7,830 nt of DNA from an uncultured Solobacterium sp. (GTDB taxonomy: Bacteria; Bacillota_I; Bacilli_A; Erysipelotrichales; Erysipelotrichaceae). Where the stretch lies: NCBI GenBank assembly GCA_937910655.1, contig CALEMV010000275.1, positions 1 to 7,830 of the forward strand, written 5' to 3'. Position 1 is the stretch's first letter, and the number at the start of each line of letters is the position of its first letter. Positions 1-6,443 of the stretch are shown here, piece after piece. The notes beneath the pieces are model-generated. The model was not told the DNA's origin and did not search any database. It saw only the letters and a list, made by a program, of their open reading frames with translations. Position numbers and translations under genes: made by a program.

Positions 1-27
1 TGGGTTCAAGTCCCATCATCTCCACCA
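1..27 (+). ncRNA. ssrA: 3' end of tmRNA (probable), cut by window edge
   Basis: Only the T arm and the 3' acceptor strand of a tRNA-like RNA are present. The T-loop is TTCAAGT, flanked by TGGG and CCCA. The acceptor strand CATCTCC follows, then discriminator A and an encoded CCA ending at 27. The U at acceptor position 70 would face G3 if the missing 5' end is GGGGATG, giving the G3-U70 pair that marks alanine charging. The end CATCTCCACCA fits the usual tmRNA 3' end (CRYCTCCACCA), and a terminator follows directly, as for a single-gene RNA. tmRNA frees ribosomes stalled on broken mRNA and tags the unfinished protein. An ordinary tRNA with a GGAGATG 5' end cannot be excluded, because the anticodon and any tag-coding region lie outside the window. 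Confidence 0.65.
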
Positions 28-31
28 TCTA

Positions 32-57
32 AAATGCTTACTTCGGTAAGCATTTTT
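32..57 (+). terminator. Rho-independent terminator of the left-edge RNA gene
   Basis: A perfect 10-bp stem, AAATGCTTAC (32-41) with GTAAGCATTT (46-55), is closed by C-TTCG-G, the very stable UUCG tetraloop. It ends in a run of five T (53-57). It begins four bases after the CCA end of the RNA gene. Confidence 0.9.
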
Positions 58-71
58 ATGTTTTAACTGAC

Positions 72-96
72 AAAAAAAGTGATGGAAATCCATCAC
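72..96 (-). terminator. Terminator overlapping the stop of the small membrane protein gene
   Basis: Read on the minus strand, GTGATGG (96-90) pairs with CCATCAC (85-79) across a 4-base loop, and seven T follow (78-72). The TGA stop codon of the gene at 93-443 lies inside the 5' arm of the stem, so the gene has no 3' untranslated spacer. Confidence 0.85.
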
Positions 97-443
97 AGAA
101 TACGAGGTAAAATAATGCAGAGAAGTAATAAGATAATACTTGCATAAAGTGGAATATTACCACGTTGACTTCTTTCAATTAAGATACGTTTGCGATAGTC
201 TGCATAGGTTGGATCTAAATCTTTACTACGCTGGAATTCAAGAGAAGAGAAGTCACCTTTCATCCATGCTTGGCGAAATGTTCCGACAAGGAATAAAATC
301 GCAGTGGTAATTCCAAGTGTATTTAAAAAACCAAAGCGGAATGGTTGTTTTATAAATCCTACAACCAAGGAAAGTAGTAGAACAATACCAACGGCAATCC
401 ATACTTTAATATCCCTAAATGGGTGAATGAACTTTTTTAACAT
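93..443 (-). CDS. Small membrane protein, unknown function (DUF3899-like)
   Basis: This is a 116-residue protein. Hydrophobic stretches at about 15-31 and 40-56 look like a hairpin of two membrane segments joined by a short basic turn (KQPFRFG). A soluble charged middle (about 57-92) follows, then a third membrane segment at about 98-114. The N-terminus is basic (LKKFIHPFRDIK), which favours a cytoplasmic start. The overall shape resembles the DUF3899 family of small Bacillota membrane proteins, but I recognise no catalytic motif and assign no function. The ATG at 443 has no good Shine-Dalgarno sequence upstream, and the next methionine is near residue 61, so this start is the only sensible one. 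It is transcribed away from sepF, alone, with its own terminator. Confidence 0.75.
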   Translation of the reverse strand: MLKKFIHPFRDIKVWIAVGIVLLLSLVVGFIKQPFRFGFLNTLGITTAILFLVGTFRQAWMKGDFSSLEFQRSKDLDPTYADYRKRILIERSQRGNIPLYASIILLLLCIILPRIL

Positions 444-475
444 GGTTACATTTTAACTGATATTTCAAACAAGAC

Positions 476-503
476 AATATACTTCGATATGATTTCTTGA
501 AAA
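476..503 (-). promoter_or_regulatory. Possible promoter of the small membrane protein gene
   Basis: On the minus strand a -10-like TATATT (481-476) lies 16 bases after a weak -35-like TTTTCA (503-498). It would start RNA about 25-30 bases before the ATG at 443. In such AT-rich DNA this match could arise by chance. Confidence 0.35.
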
Positions 504-548
504 TGCGTACAAATTTACTGAAATGCATTGTAAACAGCCTGTATAACG

Positions 549-577
549 TTGTTTATCATTTTTAGGAATGATATAAT
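549..577 (+). promoter_or_regulatory. Strong promoter of the sepF-ylmH-divIVA run
   Basis: A -35 box TTGTTT (549-554) and a perfect -10 box TATAAT (572-577) are 17 bases apart, and TGA at 569-571 makes an extended -10. Transcription would begin near 584, about 20 bases before the sepF ATG. This is a typical housekeeping sigma-A promoter. Confidence 0.85.
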
Positions 578-603
578 AGAAACAATAAAAAGGGAGATTG
601 TAT

Positions 604-1011
604 ATGGTATTCAACAAGATTAAAGAGTTCGTCGCACCAGTAGATGAAGACGAAGATGAAGGCGAAGAATTACAATTCACAGGAAGAGAGGTACAACCAG
701 TGAGTACTTACGAGTCAAAACAAACAAATTTGAATAACATTTCTAAAAATACACAAATGGTAATGTTCGAACCAAGAAGTTTCGAACAAGCTGAGGAGAT
801 TGCACGTCACCTAAAGCAAACACGTGGCTGCATTATCAACTTACACCGTTTACAAAGAGAATATGCACAACGTACAATTGATTTCTTGTCTGGTGTTGTA
901 TTCGCATTAGATGGAACAATTCAGAAGGTGGGTCATAATGTTATCTTCTGTGCACCAAGAAATGTTGGTGTTGAGGGTAATATCTCACTTGATAAGGGTG
1001 AAGATGAATAA
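604..1011 (+). CDS. sepF: Cell division protein SepF
   Basis: This 135-residue protein is of typical SepF length. SepF is a cytoplasmic membrane-bound protein that bundles FtsZ filaments and anchors them to the membrane at the division site. Residues 1-9 (MVFNKIKEF) fit the short amphipathic membrane helix. An acidic linker follows (DEDEDEGEE, 14-22), then the SepF core from about 50 to 126. The core includes FEPRSFEQAEEIARHL (55-70), the INLHRL strand (78-83) and DFLSGVVFALDG (93-104), which carries the glycine-bearing dimer region. The ATG at 604 is chosen over the in-frame TTG at 598 because AGGGAG (591-596) lies 7 bases before the ATG but only one base before the TTG. It is the first gene after the promoter and overlaps ylmH by 8 bases, which suggests coupled translation. 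Confidence 0.95.
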   Translation: MVFNKIKEFVAPVDEDEDEGEELQFTGREVQPVSTYESKQTNLNNISKNTQMVMFEPRSFEQAEEIARHLKQTRGCIINLHRLQREYAQRTIDFLSGVVFALDGTIQKVGHNVIFCAPRNVGVEGNISLDKGEDE

Positions 1012-1744
1012 TCAAGGGAATTACGATTCTCTGATTGCACATTTATACGACTTAAAAGAAAAGAGTGAACGTTGGCATAAGAATGTTTGTTCTGCATTCT
1101 TAACAGAAGAAGAACAAGCTATTGTCCAAAAGATATTCACTCCATCACGCTTTGTCCGCTATGACGGTGGATATGATGATGCACGTAAAAAGAAAGTCAT
1201 CTTTCTCTATGATGAGAAGGATGGCTTTTCAGATATAGTATGCATGAAGGCGAAGATTGATCAACGCTTTCGTACGATAGGACATCGTGATGTATATGGG
1301 GCTATCATGAATCTACAGATAGAGAAGAGTAGTTTTGGAGATTTTTGGATTGAAGAAGATGCAATCTATCTCTATACATCAGAGCAGATGATTGATTTTA
1401 TCAAAGATCATTTAATTCGCATCAATCAGTTAACGGTATCGTTTGAAAAGATTGATGAACATCCAAAACAAGTGTTTAAAACCAAAGAGATTTCATTGGT
1501 TGTGGCAAGTGAAAGAGCGGATGCGTTGGTGGCTGCTTTAACCCATTCTAGTCGTAGTGATGCGAAGGATTTAATACGTAAAGGATACGTGCAGGTAAAT
1601 CATATCGAACTTGAAGAGCCTGATAAAATATGCAATAATGGGAGTGTTATTTCTATACGTGGAACAGGTAGATTTACCTTCTTAGGTTTTAGCCGAAAGA
1701 CACGTACAGGGAGAATCGTTGCAGAATTTCTGCAGAATATATAA
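1004..1744 (+). CDS. ylmH: YlmH-type S4-domain RNA-binding protein (ribosome rescue)
   Basis: This 246-residue protein is slightly shorter than the roughly 257 residues of the Bacillus subtilis protein. The N-terminal and middle part carries the family signature GHRDVYGAIMNLQIEKSSFGD (93-113). An S4 RNA-binding domain lies at about 164-230, with SRSDAKDLIRKGYVQVN (184-199) as its helix-turn core. YlmH binds the large ribosomal subunit carrying stuck peptidyl-tRNA and takes part in ribosome-associated quality control; it is conserved beside sepF and divIVA in Gram-positive bacteria. The ATG at 1004 lies inside the end of sepF and is served by AAGGG (994-998), 5 bases upstream. The open frame reaches back to 911, but its upstream part lies wholly inside sepF and lacks family similarity. 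No ylmG/yggT-type gene separates it from sepF. Confidence 0.93.
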   Translation: MNNQGNYDSLIAHLYDLKEKSERWHKNVCSAFLTEEEQAIVQKIFTPSRFVRYDGGYDDARKKKVIFLYDEKDGFSDIVCMKAKIDQRFRTIGHRDVYGAIMNLQIEKSSFGDFWIEEDAIYLYTSEQMIDFIKDHLIRINQLTVSFEKIDEHPKQVFKTKEISLVVASERADALVAALTHSSRSDAKDLIRKGYVQVNHIELEEPDKICNNGSVISIRGTGRFTFLGFSRKTRTGRIVAEFLQNI

Positions 1745-1755
1745 GAGGAGAGAAC

Positions 1756-2238
1756 ATGACGACACGAAGACCGACATTTCGCATCATGAAAAATGGCTAT
1801 GATCGGTTTGCGGTTGATGATGTGATGGAGCAATACGCTGCGCAAGTTGCCTTCCTTCAAAGAAAGTTGGAACTCTATCAAGAACAGATGGTTGAGACAA
1901 CAGAGAAGTTGGAGGACTTACAGACACGCTACAATGAGATTGAGCGTGTGGTAGATGTGCGGAAAGATGCGGCCGACAGTATTACCAGATTATCTTTGCA
2001 GGAAGCTAATGATGTGATGGCGAGAGCACAGGATAACGCTGATGAGATTGTCAAAGAAGCTTTATCCGTTGCGCGTTCCATATTGCTGGATTTATCGCAA
2101 CTGTATACTGAAGCTGGTGAGGTAAAGAGTGATCTGAGCCAACAACTAACCGATTTACAAAAGAGTTTAGATAACTTTAGACTTCCAAAACTTCCTGATA
2201 TGGATTGGTTGGAAGAATCTGATAAAGAATTGCATTGA
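1756..2238 (+). CDS. divIVA: DivIVA-domain cell-pole/division protein
   Basis: This 160-residue protein matches the usual length. DivIVA proteins are coiled-coil scaffolds that gather at curved membrane near septa and poles and recruit partners. The N-terminal domain carries the family GYD signature (KNGYDRFAVDDVMEQYAAQV, 12-31). Heptad-rich, charged helices run from about 24 to 68 and from about 80 to 140. The tail is short and acidic (DMDWLEESDKE). In B. subtilis DivIVA, a phenylalanine and an arginine just before GYD insert into the membrane; here those positions are Lys12 and Asn13. The ATG is set by GAGGAG (1745-1750), 5 bases upstream, and lies 11 bases after ylmH. The gene shares the sepF promoter. 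Its stop codon lies inside the predicted base of the ileS T-box leader. Confidence 0.9.
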   Translation: MTTRRPTFRIMKNGYDRFAVDDVMEQYAAQVAFLQRKLELYQEQMVETTEKLEDLQTRYNEIERVVDVRKDAADSITRLSLQEANDVMARAQDNADEIVKEALSVARSILLDLSQLYTEAGEVKSDLSQQLTDLQKSLDNFRLPKLPDMDWLEESDKELH

Positions 2239-2432
2239 TCAGGACATGCTTTAACAGAAGTGGATTGATAAGAGAGTTCGTGTATGCTGAAAACGAACAT
2301 GAAGCCTGTTAATAGAATCACCTGTGAGCAATCGTACATTCTGCGTTAAAGAAGTAATGAGTGTATGACAGTAATGTCATAAACTAAGGTGGTACCGCGT
2401 TTAGACGTCCTTAGATTTTTGAGGACGTTTTT
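2234..2432 (+). promoter_or_regulatory. T-box leader of ileS, isoleucine ATC specifier
   Basis: This transcribed leader senses uncharged tRNA-Ile. The T-box AAGGTGGTACCGCG (2386-2399) is a full consensus match. Its TGGT (2390-2393) pairs with ACCA at the tRNA 3' end, as suits a tRNA with discriminator A. Stem I can be drawn with base ATTG/CAAT (2234-2237/2329-2332), AGG/CCT (2241-2243/2321-2323), then TTAACAG/CTGTTAA (2251-2257/2306-2312) and upper helix GTTCGT/ACGAAC (2276-2281/2293-2298). The loop GAATCA (2315-2320) between these helices presents ATC (2317-2319) to the GAU anticodon. Stem III is TATGACA/TGTCATA (2364-2370/2375-2381) with a GTAA loop. The antiterminator pairs AAGG (2386-2389) and GCG (2397-2399) with CCTT (2409-2412) and CGT (2406-2408). 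It competes with the terminator at 2403-2432. I see no convincing separate promoter, so read-through from divIVA is likely. Confidence 0.95.
2403..2432 (+). terminator. T-box-controlled terminator before ileS
   Basis: ACGTCCT (2405-2411) pairs with AGGACGT (2422-2428), extendable by a G-T and an A-T pair, and a T run follows (2428-2432). Its 5' arm contains the CGTCCT needed by the antiterminator, so the two folds exclude each other. Charged tRNA-Ile should favour termination. Confidence 0.92.
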
Positions 2433-2455
2433 ATTTTTATAAAGAGGAGGGTCAT

Positions 2456-5188
2456 ATGGACTACAAAGATACGCTAAACATGCCAAATACAGAGTTTGAG
2501 ATGCGTGGTAATCTTGCACAGAAGGAACCAGGTATTTTAAAGAATTGGCAACAAGACAACTATTATCAAAACTTACTAAAACATCACAAGGGACAGAAGG
2601 CATTTATCTTGCATGATGGTCCTCCATACGCAAATGGTAACCTGCATGCAGGTACAGCCATGAACCGTACAATCAAGGACTTCATTATTCGTAGCCATGC
2701 GATGTCCGGTTACTATACACCATTCTTTCCAGGATGGGATACACATGGATTGCCAATTGAGAACGCAATCCAGAAATTGGGTGTTGACCGTAAGACGCTG
2801 TCTGCTGCGGAATTTAGACGTAAGTGCGAAGAGTATGCACACCAGCAGATTGCACAACAGATGGAAACGGAAAAGCGTTTAGGTCAGATTGCGGATTATG
2901 AACATCCATATATCACACTGAAGAAAGAATTTGAAGCTCGTCAGATTCAGTCTTTCGCAACGATGGCATTAAAAGGGATGATCTTCCAAGGATTAAAACC
3001 TGTTTATTGGTCACCATACAACGAGACAGCGGTTGCGGATTCTGAAATTGTTTATAAAGATGTTAAGGATGCGACAATCTATCTTAAGTTCCCAATTGCG
3101 GATGGTAAGGGTGTTTTAACTACAGATGATAACTTTGTAATCTGGACAACAACACCTTGGACAATTCCATCAAACATGGCAGTATCTGTTCATCCAGATT
3201 TAGAGTATGCATTAGTGAAGACTACTGCTGGTAATTTGATTGTTCTTGCGAAGTTTGTTGATCGTTTACTTGAGAAGTTCAATCTTGAAAATCTAGGTGT
3301 CCTAAAGACATTTACAGGTAAGGAAATTGAAGGTGTTACATATCACCATGTTGTATTAGATAAGGAATGTCCATGTCTTTTAGGTACGCATGTTACAGAT
3401 GAAGATGGTACTGGTATTGTACATACAGCTGGTGGTCATGGTATGGATGACTATCTTGTATGTATGAAGAATGGAATGCCACCAATCTGCACTGTTGATG
3501 AACGTGGTTATATGAATGAAGAAGCAGGCCCTTATCAAGGTATGTTCTTTGAGGATTGTTCAAAGGCTATCATTCATGATATGAGTGAAAAGGGATACTT
3601 ACTAAAAGTTGAAAATATTACTCACTCCTATCCACACGATGATCGTTTGAAGAAGAAGGTTATCTTCCGTGCGGTAAAACAGTGGTTCTGTTCAATTGAA
3701 AAGGTACGTGAGCAGGCATTGGATCAGATTAACAACCACGTTAAGTGGCATAATTCCTTTGGCCAAAAGCGTATGAATAATATGATTGCGGACCGTGGAG
3801 ACTGGTGTATCTCAAGACAGCGTCTATGGGGTGTTCCAATTCCAATTATCTATTGTGAAGATAACTCACCAATCATGGAGAAGGAAGTCTTTGATCATAT
3901 TGCTGAACTCATGAATGAATATGGTTCAAATGTTTGGTTTGAAAGAGACGCAAAAGACTTGCTACCAGAAGGTTATACAAATGAAAAGTCACCAAATGGT
4001 GAATTCCGTAAGGAAACAGATATCATGGACGTATGGTTTGATTCTGGCTCAAGTTGGAATGAATTGATTGCTCGTGGTGATAGTTATCCATGTGATTTAT
4101 ACTTTGAAGGTTCTGACCAGTATCGTGGTTGGTTTAACTCCTCACTCATCGTTTCTACAGCAGTCAATGGCACAGCTCCATATAAGGAAGTTCTATCCCA
4201 TGGTTATGTTGTAGACTCTAAGGGTGAAAAGATGTCTAAGTCTGTTGGTAATGTTGTAAACCCAATGGATATCATCAATCAGAACGGTGCTGATGTATTC
4301 CGTCTTTGGGCAATGTCGTCTGACTTTAAAGAAGATTTAAAGTTAGGCCCAAGCAATATCAAGCAGGTTTCTGATCAGTATCGTAAGATTCGTAATACAT
4401 TCCGTTTCTTGTTAGGTAATGTAAATGGAGAAGACTTCAATCCTGCAACAGATATGGTAGCCTTTGAAAATCTAGAACGTGTTGACCAACAAGTACTTGT
4501 ATTACTCAATGATTTAGTCAGAGATGTACGTAAGGATGTATTAGAGTATAACTACTTATCCGCAAATAAGCATCTGATGTATTTCATGGTTAATATCTTA
4601 TCTTCTTACTATTGTGATTTCACAAAGGATATCCTATATGTAAGTGCGAAAGATGATCACCGTAGAAGACAAGTACAGTCTGTATACTGGAACTGTGCGG
4701 ATGCACTCGTAAAACTTTGGGCTCCATTCTTAGCATTTACTGCTGAAGAAATCTGGACACATTTCTCACATCTTGGCACAAACTCCGTGCATTACGAAGA
4801 ATTCCCAGAAGTGAAGGAATACGCAGAAGCTGAAACATTACGTGATGAAATCAAACGTCTATTAGATGTTCGTGCTCTTGTTACAAAGGCAAATGAAGAA
4901 GCGCGTAATGAAAAATTAATCGCATCTAGCCAAGAGGCTAAGATTATCCTAACTCTTCCAAAGGAAGACAAGGAACTTGTAGAAAAGAACCTAGGTAATG
5001 CAGTAGCACAGTGGTTAATTGTTTCTCGGGTTGAACTTGTTGAAGGAGAAGCAGCTGCGAAGGTTGAAAAGGCTAGTGGAGAGAAGTGTCCGCGTTGTTG
5101 GAACTATGATGAACACGTGGATGAAAACGGACTATGTCCAAGATGTCACGCTGTCATGGAAGGCTATAAGCTCATTCACCAAAACTAA
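2456..5188 (+). CDS. ileS: Isoleucyl-tRNA synthetase
   Basis: This 910-residue class I synthetase joins isoleucine to tRNA-Ile in the cytoplasm. The N-terminal KDTLNMPNTEFEMR is typical of bacterial enzymes. The catalytic fold carries DGPPYANG (54-61), GWDTHGLP (93-100), RGDWCISRQRLWGVPIP (447-463), DVWFDSGSSW (525-534) and KMSKS (592-596). The inserted editing domain (about 200-390) carries WTTTPWTIPSN (230-240) and GTGIVHTAGGHGMDDY (318-333), where most enzymes read HTAPGHG. The anticodon-binding domain follows, ending in a zinc knuckle with Cys878, Cys881, Cys894 and Cys897. The HIGH motif is unusual: it reads HAGT (64-67), codons CAT GCA GGT ACA. Start ATG 2456 has AGGAGG (2445-2450) five bases upstream. 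The gene is under T-box control and ends with a strong terminator. All other active-site motifs are intact, so I expect a working enzyme. Confidence 0.97.
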   Translation: MDYKDTLNMPNTEFEMRGNLAQKEPGILKNWQQDNYYQNLLKHHKGQKAFILHDGPPYANGNLHAGTAMNRTIKDFIIRSHAMSGYYTPFFPGWDTHGLPIENAIQKLGVDRKTLSAAEFRRKCEEYAHQQIAQQMETEKRLGQIADYEHPYITLKKEFEARQIQSFATMALKGMIFQGLKPVYWSPYNETAVADSEIVYKDVKDATIYLKFPIADGKGVLTTDDNFVIWTTTPWTIPSNMAVSVHPDLEYALVKTTAGNLIVLAKFVDRLLEKFNLENLGVLKTFTGKEIEGVTYHHVVLDKECPCLLGTHVTDEDGTGIVHTAGGHGMDDYLVCMKNGMPPICTVDERGYMNEEAGPYQGMFFEDCSKAIIHDMSEKGYLLKVENITHSYPHDDRLKKKVIFRAVKQWFCSIEKVREQALDQINNHVKWHNSFGQKRMNNMIADRGDWCISRQRLWGVPIPIIYCEDNSPIMEKEVFDHIAELMNEYGSNVWFERDAKDLLPEGYTNEKSPNGEFRKETDIMDVWFDSGSSWNELIARGDSYPCDLYFEGSDQYRGWFNSSLIVSTAVNGTAPYKEVLSHGYVVDSKGEKMSKSVGNVVNPMDIINQNGADVFRLWAMSSDFKEDLKLGPSNIKQVSDQYRKIRNTFRFLLGNVNGEDFNPATDMVAFENLERVDQQVLVLLNDLVRDVRKDVLEYNYLSANKHLMYFMVNILSSYYCDFTKDILYVSAKDDHRRRQVQSVYWNCADALVKLWAPFLAFTAEEIWTHFSHLGTNSVHYEEFPEVKEYAEAETLRDEIKRLLDVRALVTKANEEARNEKLIASSQEAKIILTLPKEDKELVEKNLGNAVAQWLIVSRVELVEGEAAAKVEKASGEKCPRCWNYDEHVDENGLCPRCHAVMEGYKLIHQN

Positions 5189-5194
5189 ATACAT

Positions 5195-5238
5195 AAAACA
5201 TGCATGTAGGACGAAAGTTCTACATGCATGTTTTTTTT
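5195..5238 (+). terminator. Strong terminator of ileS
   Basis: An 18-bp stem (5195-5212 with 5217-5234, one G-T wobble) has a C-GAAA-G tetraloop and ends in eight T (5231-5238). It begins six bases after the ileS stop. The stem core contains the palindrome ATGCAT on both arms. Confidence 0.95.
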
Positions 5239-5242
5239 AGGC

Positions 5243-5269
5243 AAAAGAAAAGCGGCAGGTTACTGCCGC
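5243..5269 (-). terminator. Terminator of metK
   Basis: On the minus strand GCGGCAG (5269-5263) pairs with CTGCCGC (5258-5252) across a 4-base loop, followed by TTTTCTTTT (5251-5243). It lies seven bases after the metK stop and is separate from the ileS terminator, so the convergent genes are insulated from each other. Confidence 0.9.
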
Positions 5270-5275
5270 GGAATG

Positions 5276-6370
5276 TTATAGTTCAATCTTCTTAAATTGT
5301 TCCCAAGGTAAGTAAGGCTTACCGAAGTGTCCATAGTTTGTTGTCTGTGTATAGATTGGTCTTTCAAGGTCTAATTCCTTGATCATATTTTTAACTGAGA
5401 AGTTGAAGTTCTTCTTAACGATTTCTTCTAACTCTTCATCACTATATTTTGATGTATTGAAGCTATTTACGTTAATAGAGATAGGGTTAGGTTCGCCAAT
5501 CGCATATGCAAGTTCAATCTGACACTTCTTTGCTAGACCGTTAGCTACGATGTTGCGGCAAACGTAACGTGCATAGTAAGCTGCAGAGCGGTCAACCTTA
5601 GTAGGGTCCTTGGATGAGAAACAACCACCACCGATAGGTGCATATCCACCATATGTATCTACTACAATCTTACGTCCAGTTGTGCCAGAATCACCCCAGC
5701 TACCACCAACGACGAAAGAACCGGATGGGTTGATGAAGAACTTTGTATTTTCATCAATGAGTTCAGGTTTTACAACCTTGTCGATAACTTCTTTGCGGAT
5801 TAGTTTCTTCAAGTCTTCTTGTGTAATATCTTTACTGTGTTGTGTAGAAACAACGATTGTTTCAATTCTCTTAAGTTCGCCATTGTCATATTCGACAGTA
5901 ACCTGTGTCTTGCCATCAGGACCTAAAAGAGTAGGGTTTTCACGACGTACCTGTTCAAGACGCTTTGCGAGCATGTGTGCACAGTCAATCGCAAATGGCA
6001 TATAAGACTTTGTTTCATCACTCGCAAAACCAAACATGATACCTTGGTCACCGGCGCTATATTCTTGGTGTCCCACAGCAGAGTTGATTTCTGCAGATTG
6101 CTTGTTTACTTTTAGAATAACATTATAGTCTTCAGGGTAGCCAATATCACTTAGAACTTTCTTTGCGATTGCAGCGTAGTCAATGATGGCAGTTGTACCA
6201 GCTTCACCATAGATGAAGATTGTATCATCTTTAATCGTAGCTTCAACAGCCATATGTGCTTGTGGATCTTGTGCCAGAGCTGCGTCCAAGATAGAATCCG
6301 CAATCAAATCACAGATTTTATCTGGGTGACCACTCGTAACTGATTCGGATGAGAAATAATACTTTGACAT
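5276..6370 (-). CDS. metK: S-adenosylmethionine synthetase
   Basis: This cytoplasmic enzyme makes S-adenosylmethionine from methionine and ATP. The 364-residue protein carries GHPDKICD (14-21), GEAGTT (55-60), GAGDQG-type SAGDQGIMFG (105-114), the lysine-bearing KFFINPSG (210-217), GDSGTTGRK (226-234), DTYGGY (238-243), SSKDPTKVDRSAAY (252-265) and YGHFG (346-350). These hold the known histidine, aspartate, lysine and arginine ligands of ATP and phosphate. It is shorter than the 384-400 residues usual in E. coli or B. subtilis, mainly through a shorter active-site flap region (about 84-104) and a missing C-terminal tail. The loop after DTYGGY reads APIGGGCFSS where ARHGGGAFSG is common. The start is ATG 6370, with AAGGAGG eight bases upstream; the frame continues to 6466, but that part is riboswitch leader. 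It is likely controlled by SAM through the leader at 6379-6532. Confidence 0.96.
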   Translation of the reverse strand: MSKYYFSSESVTSGHPDKICDLIADSILDAALAQDPQAHMAVEATIKDDTIFIYGEAGTTAIIDYAAIAKKVLSDIGYPEDYNVILKVNKQSAEINSAVGHQEYSAGDQGIMFGFASDETKSYMPFAIDCAHMLAKRLEQVRRENPTLLGPDGKTQVTVEYDNGELKRIETIVVSTQHSKDITQEDLKKLIRKEVIDKVVKPELIDENTKFFINPSGSFVVGGSWGDSGTTGRKIVVDTYGGYAPIGGGCFSSKDPTKVDRSAAYYARYVCRNIVANGLAKKCQIELAYAIGEPNPISINVNSFNTSKYSDEELEEIVKKNFNFSVKNMIKELDLERPIYTQTTNYGHFGKPYLPWEQFKKIEL

Positions 6371-6378
6371 AATAAAAA

Positions 6379-6443
6379 CCTCCTTCGTTTTGTCTTTTTT
6401 ATACGACAGATGAAAGAGGATATTTAACGTATTTTTCTCTTTC
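6379..6443 (-). promoter_or_regulatory. SD-hiding hairpin and rival helix, metK leader expression platform
   Basis: On the minus strand CCTCTTTC (6419-6412) can pair with GAAGGAGG (6386-6379), which holds the metK ribosome binding site: eight pairs with one G-T wobble. The helix continues as TGTC (6408-6405) with GACA (6394-6391) under an A-rich loop. The same CTCTTTC can instead pair with GAAAGAG (6443-6437), which directly follows and shares one base with the 3' strand of riboswitch helix P1. No T run follows either fold, so control of translation rather than termination is inferred. Confidence 0.7.

Noticed and set aside
598..603. TTG start for sepF at 598
   Set aside because: It is one base from the ribosome binding site; ATG 604 has the right spacing.
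465..680. Minus-strand open frame across the sepF promoter
   Set aside because: Its serine run is the complement of the acidic linker codons of sepF; no support as a gene.
911..1003. Earlier start for ylmH inside sepF
   Set aside because: The extension only reads sepF in another frame, and the start at 1004 has a ribosome binding site and the correct family N-terminus.
1929..2339. Minus-strand open frame opposite divIVA and the T-box
   Set aside because: It is serine/cysteine-rich shadow translation opposite a coiled-coil gene and a structured leader; no start signal.
5195..5269. A single bidirectional terminator shared by ileS and metK
   Set aside because: Two separate hairpins are present, each with a T run on the proper strand.
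5610..6005. Plus-strand open frame opposite metK
   Set aside because: It is an antisense shadow of a strongly conserved gene, with no ribosome binding site of note and no recognisable protein features.
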